A stretch of 64,000 nucleotides of DNA from Rhodopseudomonas pentothenatexigens (GCF_900218015.1 NZ_UFQQ01000020.1:25654-89653), one strand, 5' to 3'. Numbered from the stretch's first letter, positions 20,089 through 30,437 are shown. Numbers and translations: made by a program. Notes: generated from the sequence alone by a model not told the origin.

Positions 20089-20172
20089 CTTCTCCTGCTG
20101 GTCCTGCACACGCACCAGAGCAAGAGCATGGGACTCGACCACCACACACGCAACGCGTGTATCGTGACGTAG

Positions 20173-23100
20173 TTAACGCGGGTCGATACGCCAGACCCGT
20201 CCGAGCTCGTCGACTCGAACCGGCACGGCCGCCATCTTCTTCAGCGTACCGTAGGACGCCATCAACCAACGGAAAGGATCGATGTCGTTGTCCGTCGCAT
20301 GGCGTTTGTCGAGATTGCCGGTCTCGTTGTGCGCGGCCAACTTGAACCGGCCGGCTGCCGCGTCGAGCCGGTGTACCACCATGATCCTGGTCCGGCCTTC
20401 GTGTTCGAGCCGTATCAAATCGCCCTTGTGGATGCGCATCACCAATCGCGCTCCCGCGCTCTCGGTGCGCCACCTCGGCACATGCGGCGTCTTCGGCCCG
20501 CAGTTGGACCTGTTGGCATCGAACCGCCGGACCGCTTCGCCGCTCCATTTGCCATCGGCGGTCTCGAACACCTCGACGCAGAAATTCTCGCCGGCGCTGT
20601 AGGCTTTGTAGGGCCGACCGGTGGCTCGATCGACGACGGGCACGAGATAGTCCGTCTTCTCTTTCTTGAGAAGCCGCACATGGCGCAGCCCGTGCCTGAA
20701 ATGCGGATTGTCGGACGGCTCCGTCAACTGCCGCAGCGCGTCTGCGAGAGCGACACCGTTCCGTTTCGCGGCATCGACGTGATCGCGGACAATGTCGCGC
20801 AGCCGCCGATCCCGGATACGGCCGATCTCGTTCTCGTTCAACGTCTCCACCGCTTTGCGGTAGACGAGATTCGCGGGTTCACGATCGTCGTCGTCGACAG
20901 GCTCGGGTCGGTCGAGCAATCCGTAGGCGCTGTCCTCGTGCAGCTTGCCCTGCACGCCGTGATCCGGCTTGTGCGACACGACCATCTTGTCGAGCGCCGC
21001 CTTGAGATCGTCGCGCATCGACGGCCACGGCAATTCGACGACGAATTTCTCGCGCTCGTCGTCGTAGGCGTTCGCCATCTTCCACAGCAGCGATCGATCC
21101 GTCAGCGCGGCGACCAGACCGTCGATGGCGTGGTGCCGGTGATCGGCACGATTCTTCACGCCGGAGAACTCCATGTCGTCGGTGGACGCCAGAAATGCCT
21201 CGGCCTTGTCCTGGACGCCGGCGTAGTTGTGGTCCGGTAGCAGCGCGTTCAGGCCCCATTTGCCACGCAGCAAACCAGTGAGACGGCCGGGGACCACCCA
21301 GATCCGGTTCGGATCCGTGACAGCTCCGAGATACTCCTTGGCCAGTCGCGCCAGCCAGCCGGTCTCGTTGAGCTGTCGCGCCAAAAAGCCGCCGCGCTTG
21401 TCGAATTGTTCGCGCGCATCGGCGTCGAACCGCCAACGCTTGTTGCGCGGTAGCGCTGCCGCCCGCGTTGCGATATCGTCCCAAGCATAGCGGCGGCCCT
21501 GGACAAGCGGGCTGGAGCCGAAAGCCTCGAACGGAGTCTGCTTCCGCTTGTGGCGGTTGGCGTAGCGCATGCAGACGATCTTGTTGGCCGCGCTGTCATC
21601 CAACGTCATCGCTACCGGCAGGATGTGATCGATATCGACCTCCTCCGACAGCAACCTCTCGATGCCGATCTGCTCGCCCGTGTAGACGCACTTGCGATCC
21701 AGTGGATCGCGCAAGTTCAATTCCTCCCACAGCCGCATCTTCAGGAGGTTGCGCGGATTGGCTGGAAAACCGAGTTGCTCCAGCTCGGCCGCACGGGCAC
21801 GGTTCTTGTCCTGGTTCTTTCGCTGTTCGCGCTGCACTTGCGCCTTTTGATCCTCCGACAATCTCAACGCGCGGGTGAACTCGATGGAGATTTCCGTCGG
21901 GGGCCCGTAGGTTCGGATCAACTCGTTGACGAGGCGACGCAGTTGCCCCAACCCGATATGAACGGTCGGATTGGGAAATTGGCCGAACTGCCGTTCCTTG
22001 CCGTCGCGTGCATCACCGCTGCCGACCACGGCGTCGGCGAGCCATTTGCCGTAGTACGGCAGATAGTCGAGATCGCCCCCGGTCGGAAGTTTGGCGTGGT
22101 CGTAGCCGATGCGCTTAGCTGCCTCGTAGTAACCGGCGCCGCTGACGCCGTCGTCCCCAACCTCATTCTGCATCACCGGAACGATCTTCTTGATCGCCCG
22201 CAAACCCAAACGGCAGTGGCCCTCCGGCAAGCTGGTGTTCGCCACCCGCGCGGCAGCTTCCGGACCGAGGCCGCATTCCTGCTCCAGCCAGTCCACCAGT
22301 TCGGCCTCGACCTCTACGGTCATCAGCTTCTCGACGATCGCGATCTGGCGCTCCAAGGGAAATCCCCGCCAAGCTTTGCCGAACCCGTTCTTGTCCGACA
22401 GCCGTGCGGCAGTCGCGTCGCCGTCGAGCGCAGCACGGCGATCCGACTCGAGGTTGAACTTGGATTCCGCAGGCAACTTCAGAAGCGTCCGCAACTTGTC
22501 GAACTTGACCTCCTTGCTGCCCAGCAGAGCGAGGGCGACGGCATCGCTCTGCGCCTTGGTCAGTTTTCGCGATCCTCTGCCGGTCTCGCGGATCTCCAGA
22601 TTGCGCGCCTCCGACAGAATTCGAAACCGCTGTGCCAACGGATGCGCCCACGGCGCCCGATAGCCTTCCGGGTCCTCGTTGAACGGTCGTGTCGCCGGAT
22701 CGAGCGAGCACTTGCCGACGATCGGGTCCTTCAACGGTCGCTGATAGAAAATGATCCGCTCGATCTCCCGGCACGCCCCCTCGGTCATCGTCGCATGGTG
22801 TGGCGCCTGCGCTCTCCAGATCGCATGAAATTCCTGGAGCAGCAGATCGCGGGTCGGATAGAAGTCGTAGGAGGCCTTCGTTCCGGTGATGATCGCACGC
22901 GCTCTGACGCTTTCTGGTGCCATGGCCGGATCGAGCACGTCATCTCCGAATAGGCGCTTGCGCACCTTCGCCCACGCCTTCTTGCGGGCATTGCCGGTCA
23001 GATGGTCCTTGCCGATCCGCTGCAGTTCAGCTCGGATCGCGGTCTGCCGTTCCGCGTAGGTATCCGAGTGACGTCGATCCGCGAAGAACTCGCCGAGGGT

Positions 23101-23616
23101 TTGTGCGCCTTGGCTCGCCATGCTGTCGCGCAGGCGGGACGCGGCCTGCTTGATGGCGCCGTCCTCGCTGTTCTTCTTGTTGTCCGTCTTGCGATTGGAG
23201 AGAAAGCCGCGGCGCTGATTGAGATGAAACAGCGCGCGACCGACATGATGCGCCGGCAGCCTGTCGACCAGGGCTCTGGCCCTCAACTGATAGGGATCGA
23301 GCCCGGCCAGAGCTTTGCGCGCCGCGGTCTCTTCGGGCATCAGGCCGTGCTTCACCAGCGCATCCATCAGTTGGCTGCGGCGCAGGACGAATCGATCGCG
23401 CCGCTTGCGAGCGCCCCGCGCCATCCGGCGGTCGACGGCATTGGACGCTTTGCTCTGCGGGTCGCGGCCATCGGGAAATATCCGCACCCCGCCGGGCCCG
23501 AGGCCGACCGGTTCGAAACGATCGCCGCGTTGTTGGAGAGTGGTGACAAACCAGCCGAGCGAATTGGACCCGAGGTCCAGCCCGAGGCGATACGGTTGTG
23601 GAAGCCTCTCCAACAT
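20173..23616 (-). CDS. cas9: CRISPR-associated endonuclease Cas9, subtype II-C
   Basis: The RNA-guided DNA nuclease, 1147 residues, with all catalytic residues present. RuvC-I is LGLDLGSNSLGWF (D14). The arginine-rich bridge helix is RRMARGARKRRDRFVLRR (about 63-80). RuvC-II is EISIEFTRAL (E579). The HNH is DIDHILPVAMTLDD (H664) with NKIVCMRYANRHKRKQTP. RuvC-III is HRHHAIDGLVAAL (H829, D832). The C-terminal 250 residues would hold the wedge and PAM-interacting domain. It exceeds the roughly 1000-1100 residues common in II-C. No csn2 or cas4 is present, which fixes subtype II-C. GGAG stands six bases before the ATG. A promoter with TTGCAC and TGTAAT lies just upstream, giving a leader of about 20 nt. 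Confidence 0.97.
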   Translation of the reverse strand: MLERLPQPYRLGLDLGSNSLGWFVTTLQQRGDRFEPVGLGPGGVRIFPDGRDPQSKASNAVDRRMARGARKRRDRFVLRRSQLMDALVKHGLMPEETAARKALAGLDPYQLRARALVDRLPAHHVGRALFHLNQRRGFLSNRKTDNKKNSEDGAIKQAASRLRDSMASQGAQTLGEFFADRRHSDTYAERQTAIRAELQRIGKDHLTGNARKKAWAKVRKRLFGDDVLDPAMAPESVRARAIITGTKASYDFYPTRDLLLQEFHAIWRAQAPHHATMTEGACREIERIIFYQRPLKDPIVGKCSLDPATRPFNEDPEGYRAPWAHPLAQRFRILSEARNLEIRETGRGSRKLTKAQSDAVALALLGSKEVKFDKLRTLLKLPAESKFNLESDRRAALDGDATAARLSDKNGFGKAWRGFPLERQIAIVEKLMTVEVEAELVDWLEQECGLGPEAAARVANTSLPEGHCRLGLRAIKKIVPVMQNEVGDDGVSGAGYYEAAKRIGYDHAKLPTGGDLDYLPYYGKWLADAVVGSGDARDGKERQFGQFPNPTVHIGLGQLRRLVNELIRTYGPPTEISIEFTRALRLSEDQKAQVQREQRKNQDKNRARAAELEQLGFPANPRNLLKMRLWEELNLRDPLDRKCVYTGEQIGIERLLSEEVDIDHILPVAMTLDDSAANKIVCMRYANRHKRKQTPFEAFGSSPLVQGRRYAWDDIATRAAALPRNKRWRFDADAREQFDKRGGFLARQLNETGWLARLAKEYLGAVTDPNRIWVVPGRLTGLLRGKWGLNALLPDHNYAGVQDKAEAFLASTDDMEFSGVKNRADHRHHAIDGLVAALTDRSLLWKMANAYDDEREKFVVELPWPSMRDDLKAALDKMVVSHKPDHGVQGKLHEDSAYGLLDRPEPVDDDDREPANLVYRKAVETLNENEIGRIRDRRLRDIVRDHVDAAKRNGVALADALRQLTEPSDNPHFRHGLRHVRLLKKEKTDYLVPVVDRATGRPYKAYSAGENFCVEVFETADGKWSGEAVRRFDANRSNCGPKTPHVPRWRTESAGARLVMRIHKGDLIRLEHEGRTRIMVVHRLDAAAGRFKLAAHNETGNLDKRHATDNDIDPFRWLMASYGTLKKMAAVPVRVDELGRVWRIDPR

Positions 23617-23631
23617 TATCTGCTCCGTCTC

Positions 23632-23660
23632 TTGACGGACGCATTACAGCACTGCACAAT
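23632..23660 (+). promoter_or_regulatory. Predicted tracrRNA promoter
   Basis: TTGACG at 23632-23637 and CACAAT at 23655-23660 are 17 bp apart, with a TG just before the -10. The start would be near 23667, about 32 nt before the anti-repeat. It overlaps the cas9 promoter on the other strand. Confidence 0.5.
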
Positions 23661-23672
23661 TCTAACGTGCAA
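23643..23672 (-). promoter_or_regulatory. cas9: Predicted cas9 promoter
   Basis: On the minus strand TTGCAC (23672-23667) and TGTAAT (23648-23643) are 18 bp apart. TGTAAT matches TATAAT at five of six positions. Transcription would start near 23636, leaving a leader of about 20 nt that includes the GGAG ribosome-binding site. Confidence 0.55.
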
Positions 23673-23675
23673 TGC
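23649..23675. promoter_or_regulatory. Inverted repeat across both CRISPR promoters
   Basis: GCACTGCAC at 23649-23657 and GTGCAATGC at 23667-23675 are inverted repeats with eight of nine positions matching and a 9-bp gap. One arm overlaps the tracrRNA -10 and the other overlaps the cas9 -35. A protein bound here could block both promoters. No regulator gene is linked, so its role as an operator is a hypothesis. Confidence 0.35.
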
Positions 23676-23778
23676 TCCTTATCGGCAGACTTACTGGTTT
23701 TAGCGGACTGGTGATTGAGGGCCTCCCGTTAACAAGCTTATGCACAAAATGGGGCATCCTGCGGGATGCCCCTTCCGT
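23667..23778 (+). ncRNA. tracrRNA
   Basis: The region 23699-23723 is perfectly complementary to the CRISPR repeat over 25 nt. After a short mismatch (CTCC region), CCG and AAC near 23727-23733 can pair with the first bases of the repeat, giving the bulged duplex typical of crRNA:tracrRNA. A tail follows (AACAAGCTTATGCACAAAAT), then a stem of nine pairs (GGGGCATCC at 23751-23759 with GGATGCCCC at 23764-23772, loop TGCG) and TTCCGTT, which would end transcription. The RNA is needed for crRNA maturation and Cas9 loading. The start is inferred from the promoter; the end from the hairpin. Confidence 0.85.
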
Positions 23779-23822
23779 TCGTGATGATGGTTTTTGGCTG
23801 CTGCGCGTCGGGACGTAACGGA

Positions 23823-23915
23823 TTACTTCCTGAACGTCTTGATCTCCGACACGCCGCCGTCGCGATAAGTCAGCTCCACCGAGACCGACGTCGCGTTCGG
23901 CGCCAGCTTGATCAC
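23823..23915 (-). pseudogene. Remnant of a second caspase-family gene (3' end)
   Basis: The minus strand reads VIKLAPNATSVSVELTYRD, then GGVSEIKTFRK-stop. The end of the intact caspase gene at 14989 reads LKLAPGVKSVSVELTYRD, then GSVSEIKTFRK-stop. About 30 codons are preserved, with no upstream caspase domain and no start. The DNA is also similar (both end ACTTCCTGAACGTCTTGAT on the + strand). The frame soon meets the chemoreceptor gene. The two copies flank the whole CRISPR-Cas locus in the same orientation. Confidence 0.75.
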
Positions 23916-23928
23916 AACGGCGCCGTGC

Positions 23929-25614
23929 CTATGCGGCGCGGACGGTCTCGAGGAATTTGCCGACTTCCATCTTCAGCCGGTTGCTGTCGTTGGCGAGCGA
24001 CTGCGCCGCGGACAGCACCTGGGTCGAAGCCGAGCCGGTCTCGTTGGCGCCGCGCTGCACGTCGACCACGCTGGCAGAGACCTGCTGGGTGCCCTGCGCC
24101 GCCTGCTGAACGTTGCGGGAGATCTCCTGCGTCGCCGCGCCCTGCTCTTCCACCGCCGATGCGATCGTCGAGGCGATCTCCGACATCTTCGAAATCGTGG
24201 CGCCGATCTCGCGGATCGCGTCCACCGACTCGTGGGTCGCAGCCTGGATGCCGCCGATGTGCTGACTGATCTCGCCGGTCGCCTTCGCGGTCTGTTCGGC
24301 AAGCGCCTTCACTTCGGCCGCCACCACCGCAAAGCCGCGGCCCGCTTCGCCGGCACGCGCCGCTTCGATGGTCGCGTTGAGCGCCAGCAGATTGGTCTGG
24401 CCGGCGATGGTGTTGATCAGCTCGACCACGTCGCCGATCCGCGTCGCGGCCTGCGACAGTTCCGCGACCCGCTCGTTGGTCCACTGCGCCTGCGTCACCG
24501 CCTCGTGAGCGATGCGCGCGGAGTCCTGAACCTGGCGGCTGATCTCGGTCACCGACGACGCCATCTCCTCGGTCGCCGACGCCACCGACTGCACGTTCGC
24601 CGACGCCTGCTCGGAAGCCGCCGCGACCGACGTGGTGACTTCCTGCGCACGCTGCGCGCTCGACGTCAGCGTCGTCGCCGACGCTTCGAGTTCGGTCGAG
24701 GCGGACGACACCGCGCGGATGACCTCGCCGACCGCAGCCTCGAACTGGTGCGCGAGCTTCTCCATCTCCTGCTTGCGCTGGACCGCGATGATGCGGTCCT
24801 GATCGGCCTTGGCCGCGGCCTCTTGCCGGGCCTTTTCGGCCAGCATCAGCTTGATGCCGTTGACCGCATTGGCGGTCTGGCCGATTTCATCGCCGCGCTC
24901 GGTGCCCGAGACCTCGACGTCCTGCCCGCGCGCCATCGCCTGCAGATCGCCGACCAGCCGGCCGATCGGACGGGCGACGCCGAACTGCACGATTGCGAAC
25001 GCCAGCGCCAGCACGGCGAGGAAGCCGCCGCCGACCAGCATCACGGTCAATCTGACGGTGCCGGCGACGTCGTCCGACGCCGAACGCGACCGCTCGGCCA
25101 GCTCCTTGTCCAACCGATTGCTGATCGAAAATTGCGCCTCACGCACGGCCTGGTTGTCGCTCGCCATGTCCTTGACCAGACGAAGCGCCAGTTCGTTGTT
25201 GTTGGCCATTGTGGCCTTCTCGAGGGGCGGGTACTTCTTGGTCATCAGATCGTCGAACATCAGACCGATGCGATCGAAGTCCGCCGCATAGGCCGGGAGC
25301 CCCTTTTTTGCCAGCGCGACGAAATCGCTGAATTCCTTATGGTTGGCCGCAATTTCCCGGCTGAGCTTCTGCATTTCGGCCGGATCGGTCTCGGCGATGA
25401 TCCGCCACGACAGCCGGCCGAAATTGTACAGCCGGGCGTTGGCGCGGAAGTTCGCTTTCATGCCCTGCACTTCGTTGTCGAGCATCGACGCGTAGGTTCG
25501 ATTGATCTCCTCCATCTTCGAGGTCGCGAACCACAGTCCGAACCCGACCACCACACTGAGCAAAACGAAACACGCGATGATCTTGTAGAGCAATTTGACG
25601 TTGGAAAGCTGCAT
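23929..25614 (-). CDS. Methyl-accepting chemotaxis protein
   Basis: A 561-residue chemoreceptor. Transmembrane helix 1 is at about residues 9-30 ([20 protein letters not shown]). A periplasmic helical sensor region of about 160 residues follows, of the four-helix-bundle type. Transmembrane helix 2 is near 195-215, then a HAMP domain ([16 protein letters not shown]), a long coiled coil and the signalling tip with [20 protein letters not shown]. It would signal through CheA/CheW to the flagellar motor. No CheR/CheB-binding pentapeptide ends the protein (it stops FLETVRAA). The ATG at 25614 is chosen because it puts the first membrane helix at the N terminus; an upstream start at 25668 is in frame. 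Confidence 0.92.
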   Translation of the reverse strand: MQLSNVKLLYKIIACFVLLSVVVGFGLWFATSKMEEINRTYASMLDNEVQGMKANFRANARLYNFGRLSWRIIAETDPAEMQKLSREIAANHKEFSDFVALAKKGLPAYAADFDRIGLMFDDLMTKKYPPLEKATMANNNELALRLVKDMASDNQAVREAQFSISNRLDKELAERSRSASDDVAGTVRLTVMLVGGGFLAVLALAFAIVQFGVARPIGRLVGDLQAMARGQDVEVSGTERGDEIGQTANAVNGIKLMLAEKARQEAAAKADQDRIIAVQRKQEMEKLAHQFEAAVGEVIRAVSSASTELEASATTLTSSAQRAQEVTTSVAAASEQASANVQSVASATEEMASSVTEISRQVQDSARIAHEAVTQAQWTNERVAELSQAATRIGDVVELINTIAGQTNLLALNATIEAARAGEAGRGFAVVAAEVKALAEQTAKATGEISQHIGGIQAATHESVDAIREIGATISKMSEIASTIASAVEEQGAATQEISRNVQQAAQGTQQVSASVVDVQRGANETGSASTQVLSAAQSLANDSNRLKMEVGKFLETVRAA

Positions 25615-25939
25615 GGAAGGTACCCCAACCCTTAATGTGCCGATCCGTCGCACCGAACGTTCGAGCACTGGCCAATGTTGTTAGCGTCGACGGCGCGGAC
25701 TTCCGATAAACTCACCGCATCACGACATGGTCGCGCGATGCGCAAATTGATCAAACAGATCGCTATTCCGACGACGGTGCCCCGAACACACAACATCGAT
25801 CATCGTCTGTATCAGCGGGCAGCTAAGCGCGAGTAAGTACAAATTCTGTCAGTTAGGACAAAACCGGGAGACGGGTCGACAAAGCCGTCGCAAGAGTCGA
25901 AATAGCGCGACCATCCACTGGAGTCAGCGTGAGCGTCAG
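25615..25939. other. Divergent intergenic region
   Basis: These 325 bp separate the chemoreceptor and the AraC-type regulator, which are transcribed away from each other. A small palindrome, TGTC-AGTTAG-GACA, lies at about 25847-25860, some 80 bp before the regulator. No gene, RNA or strong promoter match was found; both genes must be started from here. Confidence 0.5.
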
Positions 25940-26962
25940 ATGAGTTCGGAAGACATCGTTTCATATTCGGGTCAGGAGTTACTTCAGGATTTTCCGCTGG
26001 TGCGGAGCCACGATCCGGATGAAGCGAGAGACATCCTGCGCCGCTACGGCGTCGAGATGATCGCCTTGAGTCCCAGCGACTTCTTCATGCGGACCAACCT
26101 CGCCGAGCTGCCGCATATCGGCTTGTATTTCCTCCACAGCTCCGGAGCGACCCGGCTGCTGATCCCGGAGCGCGAGATCGCTCTGGTGCATCTTTGCCTG
26201 GAAGGCGACGCGCTACTCGTCAGCGGTGATCGCCGCGTCGAACTGTCGCAAGGCGAAGCTTGTATTTGCTCGCCGGGCGTGAGCGCACAGCTCGAATTCG
26301 GCCAGAACTCGCGGCAATTGCTGCTGCGGATGCCGCAGCGGGTGCTGGAGCGGACGGTCTCGTCGCTGCTCGGCTTCAAGCCGCGCCAGCCGATCCTGTT
26401 CGAGCCGGCGATCGCCAACGACGAGCCGCGCTATCTCGGCTTCAGAGAGCTGACGACCCTGCTCGCCGCGCGGCTGGACTCCGGCTACTCGGTGTGGCCG
26501 AAGAACGTGTTGCTCCATCTGGAGCAATCCTGCATCACCGCGCTGCTGTATTGCAGCCGGCACAATCTCGGCCACCTGCTGGAGAACGCCAACGCGGCGA
26601 ACGACGACGTGCCGCGCTACGTGCAGACGGCGGAGCACTACGTCGAGAGCCACCGCGACCAGGACATCAGCGTCGAGGACGTCGCGCGGATCGCCGGCGT
26701 CAGCATCTCGACCCTCACCCGCGCCTTCCTCAAGCATCGCGGCTACTCGCCTTCGGCCTACATCAAGCGCGCCAAACTCAACCACGCCAAGGAACTGCTC
26801 GAGACCGGCGCCGCGTCCACGCTGGTCGGCGTCGCGCTGCGCTGCGGCTTTGCCAATCCGAGCCGGTTCGCCCAGGACTACCGGGAGGCGTTCGGGGAAT
26901 CACCCACCGAAACGCTGCGCCGCTGCCGCCCAGACCGGGGCCCCGAGACGCAAAAACATTAA
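25940..26962 (+). CDS. AraC family transcriptional regulator
   Basis: A 340-residue regulator. Residues about 25-210 form an AraC-binding-like sensor domain (beta-rich, with HIGLYFLHSSGATRLLIPER and QGEACICSPGVSAQLEFG). Residues about 235-335 are the double helix-turn-helix: ISVEDVARIAGVSISTLTRA, and CGFANPSRFAQDYREAFGES. The sensor type resembles regulators that respond to small organic acids or choline-like compounds. No catabolic gene is adjacent; the divergent chemoreceptor is a possible target. The ligand is unknown. Confidence 0.88.
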   Translation: MSSEDIVSYSGQELLQDFPLVRSHDPDEARDILRRYGVEMIALSPSDFFMRTNLAELPHIGLYFLHSSGATRLLIPEREIALVHLCLEGDALLVSGDRRVELSQGEACICSPGVSAQLEFGQNSRQLLLRMPQRVLERTVSSLLGFKPRQPILFEPAIANDEPRYLGFRELTTLLAARLDSGYSVWPKNVLLHLEQSCITALLYCSRHNLGHLLENANAANDDVPRYVQTAEHYVESHRDQDISVEDVARIAGVSISTLTRAFLKHRGYSPSAYIKRAKLNHAKELLETGAASTLVGVALRCGFANPSRFAQDYREAFGESPTETLRRCRPDRGPETQKH

Positions 26963-26992
26963 GCTTTTTCAGCCGTTTCATGCGCCGGCGCA

Positions 26993-27020
26993 TTGACTTT
27001 GCGCGATTCCGGACTATGTT
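26993..27020 (+). promoter_or_regulatory. Predicted promoter of the RNA helicase gene
   Basis: TTGACT at 26993-26998 and TATGTT at 27015-27020 are 16 bp apart. Transcription would start near 27027, leaving an untranslated leader of about 210 nt before the ATG at 27236. Long leaders are common for cold-induced DEAD-box helicase mRNAs. Confidence 0.4.
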
Positions 27021-27235
27021 CCGGCCGTGATGCGGCCCGGTATTGCGTCCAAGTGATGCCCTGATTGAGCCGCCTGTCCGCGATCCGACTTCCCCGTGCA
27101 CGATTGCTAGCCGCTCCGGGGTTGAGCGCGACAGTGATTTCCGAAGAATCCATGCGGCGGTTCGATTTAGTGGCGTGACCCAGAGTTCCGGCCGAAGGTG
27201 TTAGGATCAGGCCGCGCCCCGACAACAGAGGCTCG

Positions 27236-28642
<1,407 letters not shown>

Positions 28643-28739
28643 TGGGCGATTGGCGGTGTTTACGAGGTCTTCACCACCCGCGCCGTAGCCTTACACCGTT
28701 TCAAACACGCGTTGAGAACGCCCGACCGGAGGCTGGCTG

Positions 28740-29807
28740 GTGGCCGCGCTGCAGGACGACCATGACCGCACCATGGCCTATGCCGAGGTGGCCCTCTCCC
28801 AGATCAAGAACCTCCGCCACGGCGCGGTGCCGCGCAATTACGAGATCTGGTACGTCTACGCCACCGGCTACAATCCGGAACTGAACAAGGCGATCAACGA
28901 CACGCTGGCGGAGCGCGGCAGCCTCACCGACGCCGACCTCGACCAGCTTCACGACAGCTATCTGTCGCACGGCCGCACCACCGACCGGATCGACCGGATC
29001 GGCGCGCGCGTCGCCAGCGAGATCGACGACATCATGGCGCTGCTCGCCGAAACCCTCGGCAGCACCGCCAGCTTCGGCGACGATCTGCGCGGCGAAAGTC
29101 AGAAGCTGTCGCTGGCGACCGACCACGATCAGATCAAGGCGATCGTCGAGCGCCTGGTCGCCACCACCCGCGACATGCAGCAGGCCAACAGCGCGCTCGA
29201 AGAGCGGCTGTCGACCTCCAAGCAGGAGATCGCCAATCTCCAGGTCAGCCTGGATGCGATCCGCGCCGAGAGCCTCACCGACCCGCTCACCGGCCTCGGC
29301 AATCGCAAGCATTTCGACCGGGCCGTGCACGAAGCCATCCGCACCGCAAGCACCAGCCAGCAGCCGCTGTCGCTATTGATGATGGACATCGATCACTTCA
29401 AGTCGTTCAACGACACCTACGGCCACCTCACCGGCGACCAGGTGCTGCGGCTGGTCGGGTTGACGCTGAAGCAGAGCATCAAGGGTCAGGACATCACGGC
29501 GCGCTACGGCGGCGAGGAATTCGCCGTCGTGCTGCCGAACACGCCGCTGCGCCAGGCGATCATCGTCGCCGACAACATCCGCCGGCTGGTGATGTCCAAG
29601 GAGCTGAAGAAGAAGTCGACCGGCGAAATCCTCGGCCGGGTGACGCTGTCGGCCGGCGTCTCGACGCTGAAGCCGCACGACGACGCCGAAGCGCTGATCG
29701 AGCGCGCCGATTCCTGCCTCTACGCGGCCAAACGCAACGGCCGCAACCGGGTGATCTGCGAGAGCGACCCGGAATTCTCCTGCGTGACGCAGGCCGCGGT
29801 AGCCTGA
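28740..29807 (+). CDS. GGDEF-domain diguanylate cyclase
   Basis: A 355-residue cytoplasmic protein. The N-terminal 160 residues are helical (YAEVALSQIKNLRHGAVPRN at the start) and end in a coiled coil. The GGDEF domain covers about 175-340, with DPLTGLGNRKHFD, MMDIDHFKSFNDTYGHLTGD and the active-site RYGGEEFAVVLP, so it should make cyclic di-GMP from two GTP. The product-inhibition RxxD motif is not obvious four residues before GGEEF. The GTG at 28740 has CGGAGG eight bases upstream; an ATG at 28773 is the alternative. No transmembrane helix is present. Confidence 0.9.
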   Translation: MAALQDDHDRTMAYAEVALSQIKNLRHGAVPRNYEIWYVYATGYNPELNKAINDTLAERGSLTDADLDQLHDSYLSHGRTTDRIDRIGARVASEIDDIMALLAETLGSTASFGDDLRGESQKLSLATDHDQIKAIVERLVATTRDMQQANSALEERLSTSKQEIANLQVSLDAIRAESLTDPLTGLGNRKHFDRAVHEAIRTASTSQQPLSLLMMDIDHFKSFNDTYGHLTGDQVLRLVGLTLKQSIKGQDITARYGGEEFAVVLPNTPLRQAIIVADNIRRLVMSKELKKKSTGEILGRVTLSAGVSTLKPHDDAEALIERADSCLYAAKRNGRNRVICESDPEFSCVTQAAVA

Positions 29808-29814
29808 CGCGCGG

Positions 29815-30369
29815 CTAGCGCACGGACCGGCTGCGTTTGGCCGCAGCGGCTTTGACCGTCTTCGCCTTCTTGGCTGGACCTGCCGCCTTGGCGGCCTTCT
29901 TCAGCTTCGGCTGGGCGCCCGTCGGCTTGGTGCGCGTCGACGCCTTGCTGCTGTCAGGCTTGGCTGTCTTCTTTGCCACTCGCCGCGTCTTTGATGCCTT
30001 GTCGAGAGCGGCACGCTCGGCCGCGGCATAGGCGGTTCGGGCCCAGTCAGCGAGTTCATCCGGATCGTCGAGCAGCCGCTCCGGCAGCAGCCAGTACGAG
30101 CCGACCGTCACCGTCTTGGTGCGGGTGTCGTAACAAAACGGGCGGCTGCCTTCGCCCTCGAATCGCGCCGCACCGTCCGCATCGGTGCGTAGATAAATCG
30201 CATCGCGGATCACCAGTGCAAACGTGACGCCGTCCGCCGAGATCCCGAAGCCGGAGAACATCCGGCGGATCGTCACCGGGCCGAAAGGAGCGAACAGATC
30301 GGCGAGGAACTCACGGTCCATGGCTGGCTCATCAGGTTCGGTCGCGGGCGGAAGCGGCGCCTCCGCCAC
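29815..30369 (-). CDS. TfoX N-terminal-domain protein with Lys/Ala-rich tail
   Basis: A 184-residue protein. Residues about 17-110 are the TfoX N-terminal domain (FAPFGPVTIRRMFSGFGIS, TFALVIRDAIYLRTDADG, VTVGSYWLLPERLLDDPDEL). Full-length TfoX controls competence in gammaproteobacteria, but stand-alone N-terminal domains are of unknown role. From about residue 128 the protein is a Lys/Ala/Pro-rich tail (KKAAKAAGPAKKAKTVK), resembling histone H1-like bacterial tails that bind DNA. Translation may start at the GTG at 30369 (AGGA upstream) or at the ATG at 30321. It converges with the GGDEF gene, 7 bp apart. Confidence 0.8.
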   Translation of the reverse strand: MAEAPLPPATEPDEPAMDREFLADLFAPFGPVTIRRMFSGFGISADGVTFALVIRDAIYLRTDADGAARFEGEGSRPFCYDTRTKTVTVGSYWLLPERLLDDPDELADWARTAYAAAERAALDKASKTRRVAKKTAKPDSSKASTRTKPTGAQPKLKKAAKAAGPAKKAKTVKAAAAKRSRSVR

Positions 30370-30437
30370 GCAATCCTACGATAGAACAACAAACGCCGTG
30401 AACGCGAGTGCATTTGCCCCCGCCGGATGTGGCGCCG

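Noticed and set aside
21550..22953. A 467-residue plus-strand open frame opposite cas9
   Set aside because: It has no domain and no ribosome-binding site; cas9 has all its catalytic motifs on the other strand.
14989..23616. A Craspase-like (type III-E) CRISPR-protease system
   Set aside because: The caspase protein is a secreted C14 type rather than TPR-CHAT, and the effector is a clear Cas9; no Cas7 fusion is present.
23617..23735. tracrRNA on the minus strand, reading toward cas9
   Set aside because: The minus strand has hairpins after the anti-repeat, but they coincide with the cas9 promoter and ribosome-binding site. The + strand has the expected bulged pairing, tail and terminator hairpin, and fits the promoter boxes in the repeats.
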